Of a stretch of DNA of 35,080 nt, positions 10,501 to 18,429 are shown in pieces. The position numbers and the translations under genes are program-made. The first letter of the stretch is position 1. Each line of letters starts with the position of its first letter. Below the pieces are notes generated by a model, which was not told where the DNA came from, did no database searches, and worked only from the letters and a program-made list of their open reading frames with translations. This DNA is from an uncultured Bacteroidales bacterium. Its GTDB lineage: Bacteria > Bacteroidota > Bacteroidia > Bacteroidales > Salinivirgaceae. The DNA lies in contig CALJOM010000015.1 of the NCBI GenBank assembly GCA_937981765.1, positions 1 to 35,080 on the forward strand. Reading direction: 5' to 3'.

Positions 10501-13500
10501 TTATTTTTGTAAAACAATTTTATGGGTTGATGTAAGCGTCTCCCTTTGCAGCTGAAGAATAAATATACTACTCTCCATCGCTGATATGTTAATTGTTATA
10601 GTCGGTGTTTTCAATAGGCTTATCTTATCTTGCCGTCTTGTAATTCCTGACAAATCTACAATTCTGTAGGTTAACTCTCCGCTGTACGGTTGTTTGAAAT
10701 CAATATAAAGCTCCCCTTGTAAACAATAGACTGATACATCGTTGTAAATAGTTACATTAGTAATTTCAGTTTTTATCATATTTCCATCAAAATCAATACA
10801 TTGCAATTTGTAATAATTAATACCGGGTAATGGATTAGAATCGTAAACCTGATAACGATTGAACAGATTGCTATTTCCTGCCGCCATGATCTTGGCAGTT
10901 TCATAAAAATATACCATATCGGATGAACGAAGTAGATTAAAATGACTGAAATTTTTCTCTGAAAAGGTTTCCCATTGTATAAGAACTCCATGCTCACATG
11001 CTCTGGCTGTAAAGGTAAGAAGTTGCATAGGTAACGGATTTTCTGAAAAAAGGCCCCCCATGGCAATAATTCCAAATTGTCCTGATATATTGTTGCGACT
11101 AACAGTTAATGGATTATAACTACCGCCTCCGTGATCCCCAAGAAATTTCCATGGAGAGTTGAAATTGTCGCGAAACATAACTCGCAGCCCATTGGCATTG
11201 GTGTAGTATTCCGGTGGCATAATATTAAAATCTTGCCCACTAATGGTTATATTGTATGTGTAATCGGCTAAATTATTGGGTGTTAAAACCCAATATCCTT
11301 TCTCCGAAGCATTGTTCACCTCTTGCATCCCGTCGTAAATGGGCAATGAAACAAAATAATTTGGATCAAGTGTTGAAATAAAAGAAGCCGATAAAGTTCC
11401 TGAAGTTAATGGTAGCATAACAAACTCAACAATTACCGGATTGTAAGAATTTGGTGCCCCCAACGGAAACAGATACGAAGTGCTCTTTCCCTCGGTAGTT
11501 TGGGCAATAGAACGAATTAAATTGCCGATAAAATAGCTGGCATTACTCCCTCCCTCAATAGCGGTTGGATTGCTGTTTAACAGAGTGATCGTATAAATCC
11601 CTCCAATAATTTTACCCTGGCTAAGTTTTAACGTATTTTGAATTTGAAGGTTTTTATTTAAAGTAACATTTCCGCCGGATTTTGTAATGTGTAGGTTTTC
11701 TACCAGTGTGGGGAACGGGTCATCAATAGTTTGATTGGCATTCCCGTAAAGAATATAAGTAGCTTGAGAAGATAACGTTTTGTTTGTTGTTCGAATATTC
11801 CCCGATAGAGTACCACTTTGAACACCCTGTCCAAGCCGAATAGCAGCACCGCTTTGTAATACAAAATTTCCGGTCCCACTCACGTAACTTGATGAGGTTG
11901 TGCCAATTTGAAAACATGCTGGTTCATTTATCGTTAAAGTTCCATTTATAGCAAAGTTACTCCCCCCCAAAATAGCTACATTTCCCGAAGTTAAATTGGC
12001 TGCCGCCGCATTTATTTCAACATTATAATAGGTTACACCACTACGGATGGTTTGTGTTTGTGTTGCGGAAGTTCCATAAAACTCAATGGTTCCGCCAGTA
12101 AGATTATAGGTTCCGGTCATTTCCGGAAGCGTACCAGTAACTTTGCTAATCCGTAATTTTCCACCTGTCATAGTTAGATTTGTTCCTGTTCCACCAAATG
12201 TACTGGAACCAACGTCTACAACTTTTGAGTTTGCAATGATTACCGAACCAATAGAAGATGTTGTCCCAACAAAAGCAGTATCGGTGCCAGAAAACTCCAA
12301 CATGTAGTAATTTTTACCGGCTCTAAGTTTCTGCCCACCATTAGCCGCCAAAACAATTTTTCCCCCAGTTAAGTTATAGTCTCCCGTTAACCGTGGCACA
12401 TCGATGGTTTTTGCTACACGAAGAAGGCGATATTCTCCTCCTGTCATGGTTAAATTGCCTGCACCTTCTACATGCCGACCATCGGTAGGCGATGCCGCCT
12501 CAATCAAAATTCCTCTTCGGATTTCAAGATTTCCGGAAGCACTAATCGATACTGCGCTAGGAGTATTAAATACAAAGGTATTATCAGGGTAACTTAGTTC
12601 AATAATTATTGTTTTTGCACCGGGACTTGTGGGCAAACCCGTTCCGGATACTTGATTACCGTTACCAACATAGTGATAGGTTGCCTCGTTGTTATAATTT
12701 CGACTACCTTTAACACGAATATTTCCTGTGTTCACTGAACTATTAATGCCGTTTAAATCGCCAATAACTAACGTGGCACCGTTTGAAACCGTAAAAACAC
12801 CGTCACCGTCTACAATCTGTGTCCCCAGATTCAAAGTTCCATTCACCTCAAACGCTGAATTAACCGAAATTCCATCGTTTAATGCCAAGGTTGATGATGT
12901 ATTTACGGTTATAAAATCAAACGTTGTGTGGCCAGTAAAAGTTTGCGGAGATACGCCGTTAAAAAGCACTAACCGACCATTGGGATTAAATGTTCCGGTA
13001 CGATTCCAGTTCCCTTTAACATATAAATCTCCTCCGGCAGAAGAGGATAAACTTAATGTCCCATTTAGAAATAAATCTCCTTCCACAATCAACTTCCGAG
13101 TTGTTGCCCCCATAGTTGCCGAGGAGCCTCCTTCAATGGTAAAATTTCCCCGAATGGTCAAATCGTTACCAAAGGCATCGATATTCAAATCCAATTGTGT
13201 ATTGTTCGCTACTACCACATGCCAAGGATTGTTCCATTCGGTTACGCGAACGTAATTGTCTCCTTGAGAATATTTCAAGGTTGAACCATTGCGTAATTCG
13301 GGAGCGTTTAGGACACTTCCTGTTGTTATATTGAGAATCCCATTAATTCTCGATTTAATATAGGTAAAACTCACATTAACTCCCGCAACCGTTACATTGT
13401 TAAACTCCGATATGGAGGATCCACCGGTGGAAACATTACTTTTAAGAACTACAGTCCCTTCTCCGCCAGTAAAATCTCCGTTATTAGTCCAGGTTCCATT

Positions 13501-14520
13501 TCCCTCGATAGTTAGTACCTGATTCCCCAGAAAGATAAGATGCCCCGATGAACCAATAGTTATCGACGAAGCAATATAATTCTGGTCTAAGGTAAGCTGA
13601 TGGTTAATACTCAGAGCACTCCCAGAAGGGGGAACATTTCCGCCAACCCAAGTGGACGATGATGAAAAATTGCCATTTTGAGCTGTGGTATACGTTGTAG
13701 GAGTGATAACCGTATAAGAATAGTTACTACCCGAATTATTGATAACCCGAATGGATACCATGTCGTGGTTGTTTCCAATTGAGTCAGCATCGAGAGTTGT
13801 AGAATAAGCATAAAACCAAACCGTTGTTCCGGCACTGTACGCAGGTATTTCCGCAGTACCAGTGGTGCCGGAAAAACTGAATAGTACAAGAGTTGAACTG
13901 CTCCAATTATCGGTAGTGTAGCGCAAAAATATCCTTTCCTCTGGACATGGCGGGTTATTGGTTGTAAGAGTTACTGTTACCGTTTCCCATGGGTTAATAT
14001 AAGAATTCGGAGAAAAGGATAGGCTGGATAATTCTACCGGTGGGGCTGTTGTTTCCATAAAAATACCCTGGGTAGATTGATAACCAACATCCTTCCAATT
14101 AATGGTGTACCATCGGCCATTAGTCACCGTCACGCTATTATCTGACCCGGAATTATAGCTGTAGGTTTGTAACGTATTCAGGGTAACATTTACCCCTGCC
14201 CATTTATTATTCCAAGGATTTCCCACCGGGCCTGAGGTGAACAACCAGGCATACGTTCCTCCTACTACATCTCCACCACTAGCTGCCACACTAATTATCG
14301 TTTGCCATCGTGTAGTGCCGGTAATGATTTTAATAACACGACCATTGGTTACTTGGGTAGAGCTTGCCAAAGCCAGATTATTAGTTGGAGGGTTGGTCCA
14401 GCTATTCCAGGCTCCGGGAATGTTTAGGCCTTCTGGTTCATAAATCTGTCCCCACCCTCCAATAGCTAAAAGAGTGCTAATGCTACACAAGGAAAGCCGT
14501 TTAATAATCCCTCTCTCCAT
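10501..14520 (-). CDS. Giant T9SS-exported beta-helix-like surface protein
   Basis: This is a 1339-residue exported protein of unknown function (signal peptide ending near GGWGQ). Residues 25-275 are homologous to the N-terminus of the GH13 enzyme in the same operon. From about 290 a G8-like start (STWVGGNVPPSG, then SINHQLTLD) leads into some 700 residues of Gly/Thr/Asn-rich short beta strands typical of right-handed beta-helix or filamentous folds. Two repeats of about 93 residues begin near 690 and 783 (LTMTGG, then YNLTGG). A Bacteroidota-type segment with LFPLGAPNSYNP follows at about 1020, then an FnIII-like region near 1175. The last 80 residues are beta-rich like a sorting domain but lack the usual YPNP motif. 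No glycosidase or lyase catalytic signature was found. Inference: a surface scaffold or adhesin that works with the amylases. Confidence 0.72.
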   Translation of the reverse strand: MERGIIKRLSLCSISTLLAIGGWGQIYEPEGLNIPGAWNSWTNPPTNNLALASSTQVTNGRVIKIITGTTRWQTIISVAASGGDVVGGTYAWLFTSGPVGNPWNNKWAGVNVTLNTLQTYSYNSGSDNSVTVTNGRWYTINWKDVGYQSTQGIFMETTAPPVELSSLSFSPNSYINPWETVTVTLTTNNPPCPEERIFLRYTTDNWSSSTLVLFSFSGTTGTAEIPAYSAGTTVWFYAYSTTLDADSIGNNHDMVSIRVINNSGSNYSYTVITPTTYTTAQNGNFSSSSTWVGGNVPPSGSALSINHQLTLDQNYIASSITIGSSGHLIFLGNQVLTIEGNGTWTNNGDFTGGEGTVVLKSNVSTGGSSISEFNNVTVAGVNVSFTYIKSRINGILNITTGSVLNAPELRNGSTLKYSQGDNYVRVTEWNNPWHVVVANNTQLDLNIDAFGNDLTIRGNFTIEGGSSATMGATTRKLIVEGDLFLNGTLSLSSSAGGDLYVKGNWNRTGTFNPNGRLVLFNGVSPQTFTGHTTFDFITVNTSSTLALNDGISVNSAFEVNGTLNLGTQIVDGDGVFTVSNGATLVIGDLNGINSSVNTGNIRVKGSRNYNNEATYHYVGNGNQVSGTGLPTSPGAKTIIIELSYPDNTFVFNTPSAVSISASGNLEIRRGILIEAASPTDGRHVEGAGNLTMTGGEYRLLRVAKTIDVPRLTGDYNLTGGKIVLAANGGQKLRAGKNYYMLEFSGTDTAFVGTTSSIGSVIIANSKVVDVGSSTFGGTGTNLTMTGGKLRISKVTGTLPEMTGTYNLTGGTIEFYGTSATQTQTIRSGVTYYNVEINAAAANLTSGNVAILGGSNFAINGTLTINEPACFQIGTTSSSYVSGTGNFVLQSGAAIRLGQGVQSGTLSGNIRTTNKTLSSQATYILYGNANQTIDDPFPTLVENLHITKSGGNVTLNKNLQIQNTLKLSQGKIIGGIYTITLLNSNPTAIEGGSNASYFIGNLIRSIAQTTEGKSTSYLFPLGAPNSYNPVIVEFVMLPLTSGTLSASFISTLDPNYFVSLPIYDGMQEVNNASEKGYWVLTPNNLADYTYNITISGQDFNIMPPEYYTNANGLRVMFRDNFNSPWKFLGDHGGGSYNPLTVSRNNISGQFGIIAMGGLFSENPLPMQLLTFTARACEHGVLIQWETFSEKNFSHFNLLRSSDMVYFYETAKIMAAGNSNLFNRYQVYDSNPLPGINYYKLQCIDFDGNMIKTEITNVTIYNDVSVYCLQGELYIDFKQPYSGELTYRIVDLSGITRRQDKISLLKTPTITINISAMESSIFILQLQRETLTSTHKIVLQK

Positions 14521-14567
14521 TTTTTGCCGTTTATTTTTTATACGTACCCCCCAAACAAAAAGTTTGA

Positions 14568-17500
14568 TTAATAGATTAAAATTTTTTGGGTATAACTTCT
14601 TCTTTCATAAAGATTTCTAACCTGAAGCAAATAAACACCGCTTGAAAAATTATTTCGGTACAACACAAAGGTATCGTTTGCCAGAAACTGCCCGGTCAAA
14701 ATCCTTTTTCCGTAAAGATCGGTCAATGTAACTTCATATTTTTCGAAGTCACCGCCACGAATTCTTATAAAAGCTCTCTCTGTTATTGGATTGGGATAAA
14801 TTTCAACCGGCGAACCACTCTGAAGCTCATTAATGGAAACTACATTGGTAACAGTTATATGCCAATCGGCTCCTCCATTGTTATTCCAACTATTTCCTCC
14901 ATAGTAAAGAACAAAATCGAGCGCTGTTACTGTCTGATTTCCATTGAATGGATTAAGATTTATATACCAATAATCGCCACCATTAATAAACGGAGACTGA
15001 ACAGCAGGCCCTGTCCCATTATGAAGCACACTGTTGGCCGGCCAGTAAACCGTTATAGGTTGCTGCCAGTTGTTTACACCCCAATGCAGTCGCAATTGGG
15101 CAGTTATAGAAGCATCTCCTTTCACAAAAATCGTAATCATATCGTGTTGGGTTGGGTTTTGGGGAATCCAACTCACACCATTGGGAATTTGAGAAACAAC
15201 GTTGATTGTCATGGTAAAAGGATACTGGCTAACCCTCCCCTCCTGATCGCGTACCTTAAAAGTGAATTGAGTGTAAGGAGTTCCACTCTCTCCGCTTACT
15301 GGAGTGTAGGTTAGTAAACTCACCGACGAACATACTATTCCCACTGAGGTTGAAGTTCCGTTATAATTCAACGTCCCTTTCGATGGCAGGCTTTCCAGTA
15401 TTATACCACCAAAAGATGCTCCAACAGGACTGCTAAACGGGAAATTAGAGTTAGCAAATGTATAGGGTTGCCCCACAATAATATTAACCGAAGCATTTCC
15501 ACCAACTGGGCTTGGATTTACCACATTGATAGTCATGGTATAAGTTGCATCGGAGTATCGTCCTTGACTATCTTTCACTTTAAAGGTAAATGAAGTATAT
15601 GGAGACCCATAGGCTCCAACAGCTGGTCGGAATAGTAAGAACGAAACATTTGGATAATCAACATTTGGCACTACAGAAATTCCGTTATACTCTAAAAGTC
15701 CAGCATTCACGGAACTACTGATTTTAATACCTGCAAACGTAGCCCCATCCATTCCAACAAAATAAAAATCTCCGGGTGAAAACGTATACGACTGATTCAT
15801 TTGGGTAGTAACCGTTCCGTTGGCTCCAACAGGATTATCGCTTGGATTGTTATTTATAAGTATGTGATAATCCTGCCCGTTGTTGTTATCCCATGTATTG
15901 TCGTTAATTTTTATCACAAAATTCACCTTTTCAACTACCTGTTGTGGATTGTTAAAAGGTCCTATTTGCACTCGATATTCACCATTAACCATCTGAAATG
16001 GGGTTTGAACTGCATTGGCATTAAAACTTACTGTCCCTTGTGGCCAATATAACTGAATAGGAGCTATCCACTGGGTTCCATTCACCGTAACACCCCAGTG
16101 AAGTTTCGAACCTAGGGTTGCATTACTAGCCGTAATGGTTATAATATCATTCAACGTTGGATTCTGAGGTTCCCAACTCACATTGGTTACGCCTCCTGAA
16201 CCACTGCCATTTCCAACCCAAACATGAAAAATTTCGGATTTAGCTACATTTCCATAAACATCTACAGCCTCTACATAATAATTCACCAATGTATTTTGCA
16301 AACCTTCTACCAAAGCTGAAAACTCTTGTGCTTTAAAAAGTGGCTGTGGATTGGTTATCGAAGGAACTGAAATCCCTGTCATTGGGATTGATTGCCATGC
16401 CCCAACTCCGTTTCCACCGGCATATGTTCTAGTAATAGTAGACGTAGCTGTATGAACTCCCTGTTCCACAGTCCGATATTTTAATGTTACCGATTGTAAT
16501 CCACTGTAGTCGTACACATAAGTCCAGACTTTAAAATCTCGTGGTTTCACCGCAACACCATCCCACTCAAGCTCTCCGGGATTGTAGGGTATTCGTTGAG
16601 GAACATACATTGACGGAGGAGTTTGATCGGTAAACCCGCTTCCTAAAACCGTTAACGCCTGATTCACCGCCAAATTGCATGCCCTTGCTGGATGCGAATC
16701 CCACATTTCGGTACCGTCCCAATACCAGTAACAACTAGTTAAAGCATTCATGTAGTACTTCCATGCATTAGCCGTGGCCGATGAACTTGGGGCAACCTGT
16801 TGAGCCATAGCCACAATATTTTTAGCCGCCGTTACAATTCCCCAGCTATTTTGGTCGGGTGAGTAATTTGCTGTGCCTTGGTAGTTTATAGGATCACCGT
16901 TCCATTTTTTAAATTCAGGGTCACCAGCATCAGCGCCAACCCAACTACCATCCTGAACATGAATCACGTCGTTTACGTTTGGAGGAAACCTATCGAGATA
17001 ATCCTTAATGGTGGTACACTCAAAACGCCCCGGATTAGCCAAGAGCCAATTCACAAAACTCTGAAAATTGGGACCATAATACCCTTCCGAACCTCCACCA
17101 TAATTATCCCCATCATGGTGTAACACTATGAGTATTGGATGGTTTGGGTCGGTATTATAACTTTCAAGCTGACTCATTACATATTCGTAGTTTAACGCGC
17201 CAAAGCCGCCTCTTCCATCCTCATTACCCATGTAACGGGAAGCAGGTACGGCAATTATCCGTGAAACAGCACCTGTATTTGGATCTACATACTGAACATA
17301 ATGAGGCTGATGTGCCCAGCGGGCTGACACCGGTGCCGGACACCACAATCCATTCAAACTCACCCAATCATTTGGGTTTGGATTAAGAACATCGGCTTTA
17401 TTAGGCCGCAAAACACTTGTGCCATTGTTAAACGGACATCCTATAGATGCTCGTTCGAAATGAAAATTATCAACCAAAACCCATTGAAAACCTTCTGCCA

Positions 17501-18086
17501 CAAGGGCAGGAATCATCCTTACCGAAAAGGCATTCTCCGGCGGAAAAATTCCTTTTGAATAGGTATAATTAGGGAAATTGGCCTGAAAAATTTGTTTATG
17601 TTCCTGTATGGATCTCCTGATATCTTCTAGGCTTATTAGCCCCATCAAAGGGTGATGGTATCCAAACCCCACCAAATCAATTCGGGGATTGTTCAAGGTT
17701 GTTTTTTGCGCAATAATGGTTTGCCAGTGAGATTTCCAGTTCGAAAACCCAACTCCAGCCTCCTCTAAATTATTCAAATTTTCAATCAATGAGCCCGACA
17801 AACTAACCTGTGCACCAAAATGTCCCATATTGGCTGAAATACCTTTCTGAACAGCATTCTTCGGCCAATTGGTATACGGTCCTGTTCGTGATAGGAATAC
17901 ATCATAAAGAGAAAAGCTATAAACATTGCTCTGTTGGGTTTGAACAATGTTCTGATAAGGCATATATATTGGTTGATGCATATGCCATAGAAACGCAATG
18001 TATATCTTAGGATTTTTCTCCTGGGTCTTCGGGTAACTGTTTTGCAACCCACACACAATAAACAGGAGCAAAAGAACTTGTTTCAT
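14568..18086 (-). CDS. T9SS-exported GH57 amylase/amylopullulanase-like enzyme with duplicated CBM25-like modules
   Basis: This 1172-residue protein is the first gene of the four-gene operon. After a signal peptide, the GH57 domain opens with FLWHMHQPIY (about 30-40). Further family motifs are GYHHPLMG (about 143), FPPENAF (about 183, proposed nucleophile Glu) and LHHDGDNYGGG (about 325, proposed acid/base Asp). A helical-type extension runs to about 510 and an Ig-like domain to about 625. Then come a CBM25-like module (636-742), two cadherin/Ig-like repeats (757-855 and 862-962), a second CBM25-like module (970-1075) and a T9SS sorting domain with YPNPITE and SSGVYLLQV. GH57 enzymes act on alpha-1,4 and sometimes alpha-1,6 glucan bonds; the exact activity cannot be assigned. 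A plain ATG at 18086 precedes the signal peptide. Confidence 0.9.
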   Translation of the reverse strand: MKQVLLLLFIVCGLQNSYPKTQEKNPKIYIAFLWHMHQPIYMPYQNIVQTQQSNVYSFSLYDVFLSRTGPYTNWPKNAVQKGISANMGHFGAQVSLSGSLIENLNNLEEAGVGFSNWKSHWQTIIAQKTTLNNPRIDLVGFGYHHPLMGLISLEDIRRSIQEHKQIFQANFPNYTYSKGIFPPENAFSVRMIPALVAEGFQWVLVDNFHFERASIGCPFNNGTSVLRPNKADVLNPNPNDWVSLNGLWCPAPVSARWAHQPHYVQYVDPNTGAVSRIIAVPASRYMGNEDGRGGFGALNYEYVMSQLESYNTDPNHPILIVLHHDGDNYGGGSEGYYGPNFQSFVNWLLANPGRFECTTIKDYLDRFPPNVNDVIHVQDGSWVGADAGDPEFKKWNGDPINYQGTANYSPDQNSWGIVTAAKNIVAMAQQVAPSSSATANAWKYYMNALTSCYWYWDGTEMWDSHPARACNLAVNQALTVLGSGFTDQTPPSMYVPQRIPYNPGELEWDGVAVKPRDFKVWTYVYDYSGLQSVTLKYRTVEQGVHTATSTITRTYAGGNGVGAWQSIPMTGISVPSITNPQPLFKAQEFSALVEGLQNTLVNYYVEAVDVYGNVAKSEIFHVWVGNGSGSGGVTNVSWEPQNPTLNDIITITASNATLGSKLHWGVTVNGTQWIAPIQLYWPQGTVSFNANAVQTPFQMVNGEYRVQIGPFNNPQQVVEKVNFVIKINDNTWDNNNGQDYHILINNNPSDNPVGANGTVTTQMNQSYTFSPGDFYFVGMDGATFAGIKISSSVNAGLLEYNGISVVPNVDYPNVSFLLFRPAVGAYGSPYTSFTFKVKDSQGRYSDATYTMTINVVNPSPVGGNASVNIIVGQPYTFANSNFPFSSPVGASFGGIILESLPSKGTLNYNGTSTSVGIVCSSVSLLTYTPVSGESGTPYTQFTFKVRDQEGRVSQYPFTMTINVVSQIPNGVSWIPQNPTQHDMITIFVKGDASITAQLRLHWGVNNWQQPITVYWPANSVLHNGTGPAVQSPFINGGDYWYINLNPFNGNQTVTALDFVLYYGGNSWNNNGGADWHITVTNVVSINELQSGSPVEIYPNPITERAFIRIRGGDFEKYEVTLTDLYGKRILTGQFLANDTFVLYRNNFSSGVYLLQVRNLYERRSYTQKILIY

Positions 18087-18384
18087 AAAGGGAAGATTAT
18101 TGAGGGTTCTTAATTTCGCTCAACCTATACAGATCAAATGGTATCTACCTATCATTCCGTTCTTTTTTTTACATAATCAACAAAACAGTAACCCGAAAAT
18201 TTTACTAATATACAATGAGAGTAAACAGATTCCTACAACCAAAACCACGTAATCGTTACCGCAAACGATTGCTCATATCGATCATTTAACCATTTCTTAA
18301 TTTAAATTGCGTTTAGAGGGTTTCTCCTGAAAGTGAGTATCGGATGTTCAAGTATTCAATACATTAAAACTCTATGCTGTAAAT
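18087..18384. other. Non-coding leader region upstream of the glucan operon
   Basis: This stretch of about 300 bases separates the GH57 start from the terminator of the gene upstream. It is AT-rich, holds no credible gene on either strand, and shows no exact TAnnTTTG box reading toward the operon. The closest match, TACCATTTG at 18135-18143 on the minus strand, has one extra base and no well-spaced TTG partner. The only clear structure is the inverted repeat at 18251-18270. The promoter of a 14-kb operon must lie here or further upstream. Confidence 0.6.
18251..18270. promoter_or_regulatory. Inverted repeat, possible operator upstream of the glucan operon
   Basis: AATCGTT (18251-18257) and AACGATT (18264-18270) are exact inverted copies separated by six bases. 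It lies about 165 bases before the GH57 start codon in a region otherwise free of structure. It could be a binding site for a dimeric regulator or a short RNA hairpin. No tail of T residues follows on either strand, so it is not a terminator. The regulatory role is inference. Confidence 0.3.
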
Positions 18385-18412
18385 AAAAAAGGCTACCCTG
18401 AGGGCAGCCTTT
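18385..18412 (-). terminator. Intrinsic terminator of the 433-residue exported protein gene
   Basis: AAAGGCT pairs with AGCCTTT across 18388-18412, with an inner CCC/GGG stem and a TGA loop. On the minus strand the hairpin is followed by a run of six T residues. It lies just after the stop of the gene ending at 18430. Confidence 0.85.
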
Positions 18413-18429
18413 GTCAGATATTTTTTCCC

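Noticed and set aside
12728..13255. Open frame of 175 codons on the plus strand inside the beta-helix gene
   Set aside because: It is antisense to a gene with clear signal peptide, repeats and family features, has Pro/Ser-rich low-complexity content, no promoter box and no recognisable domain.
14552..14566. Hairpin CAAAC-AAAAA-GTTTG just after the GH57 stop as a terminator
   Set aside because: The stem has only five pairs, is AT-rich and has no U tail on the minus strand; it is unlikely to stop transcription within the operon.
18135..18143. TACCATTTG (minus strand) as the promoter of the glucan operon
   Set aside because: It has three bases rather than two between TA and TTTG, and no TTG at the correct distance upstream.
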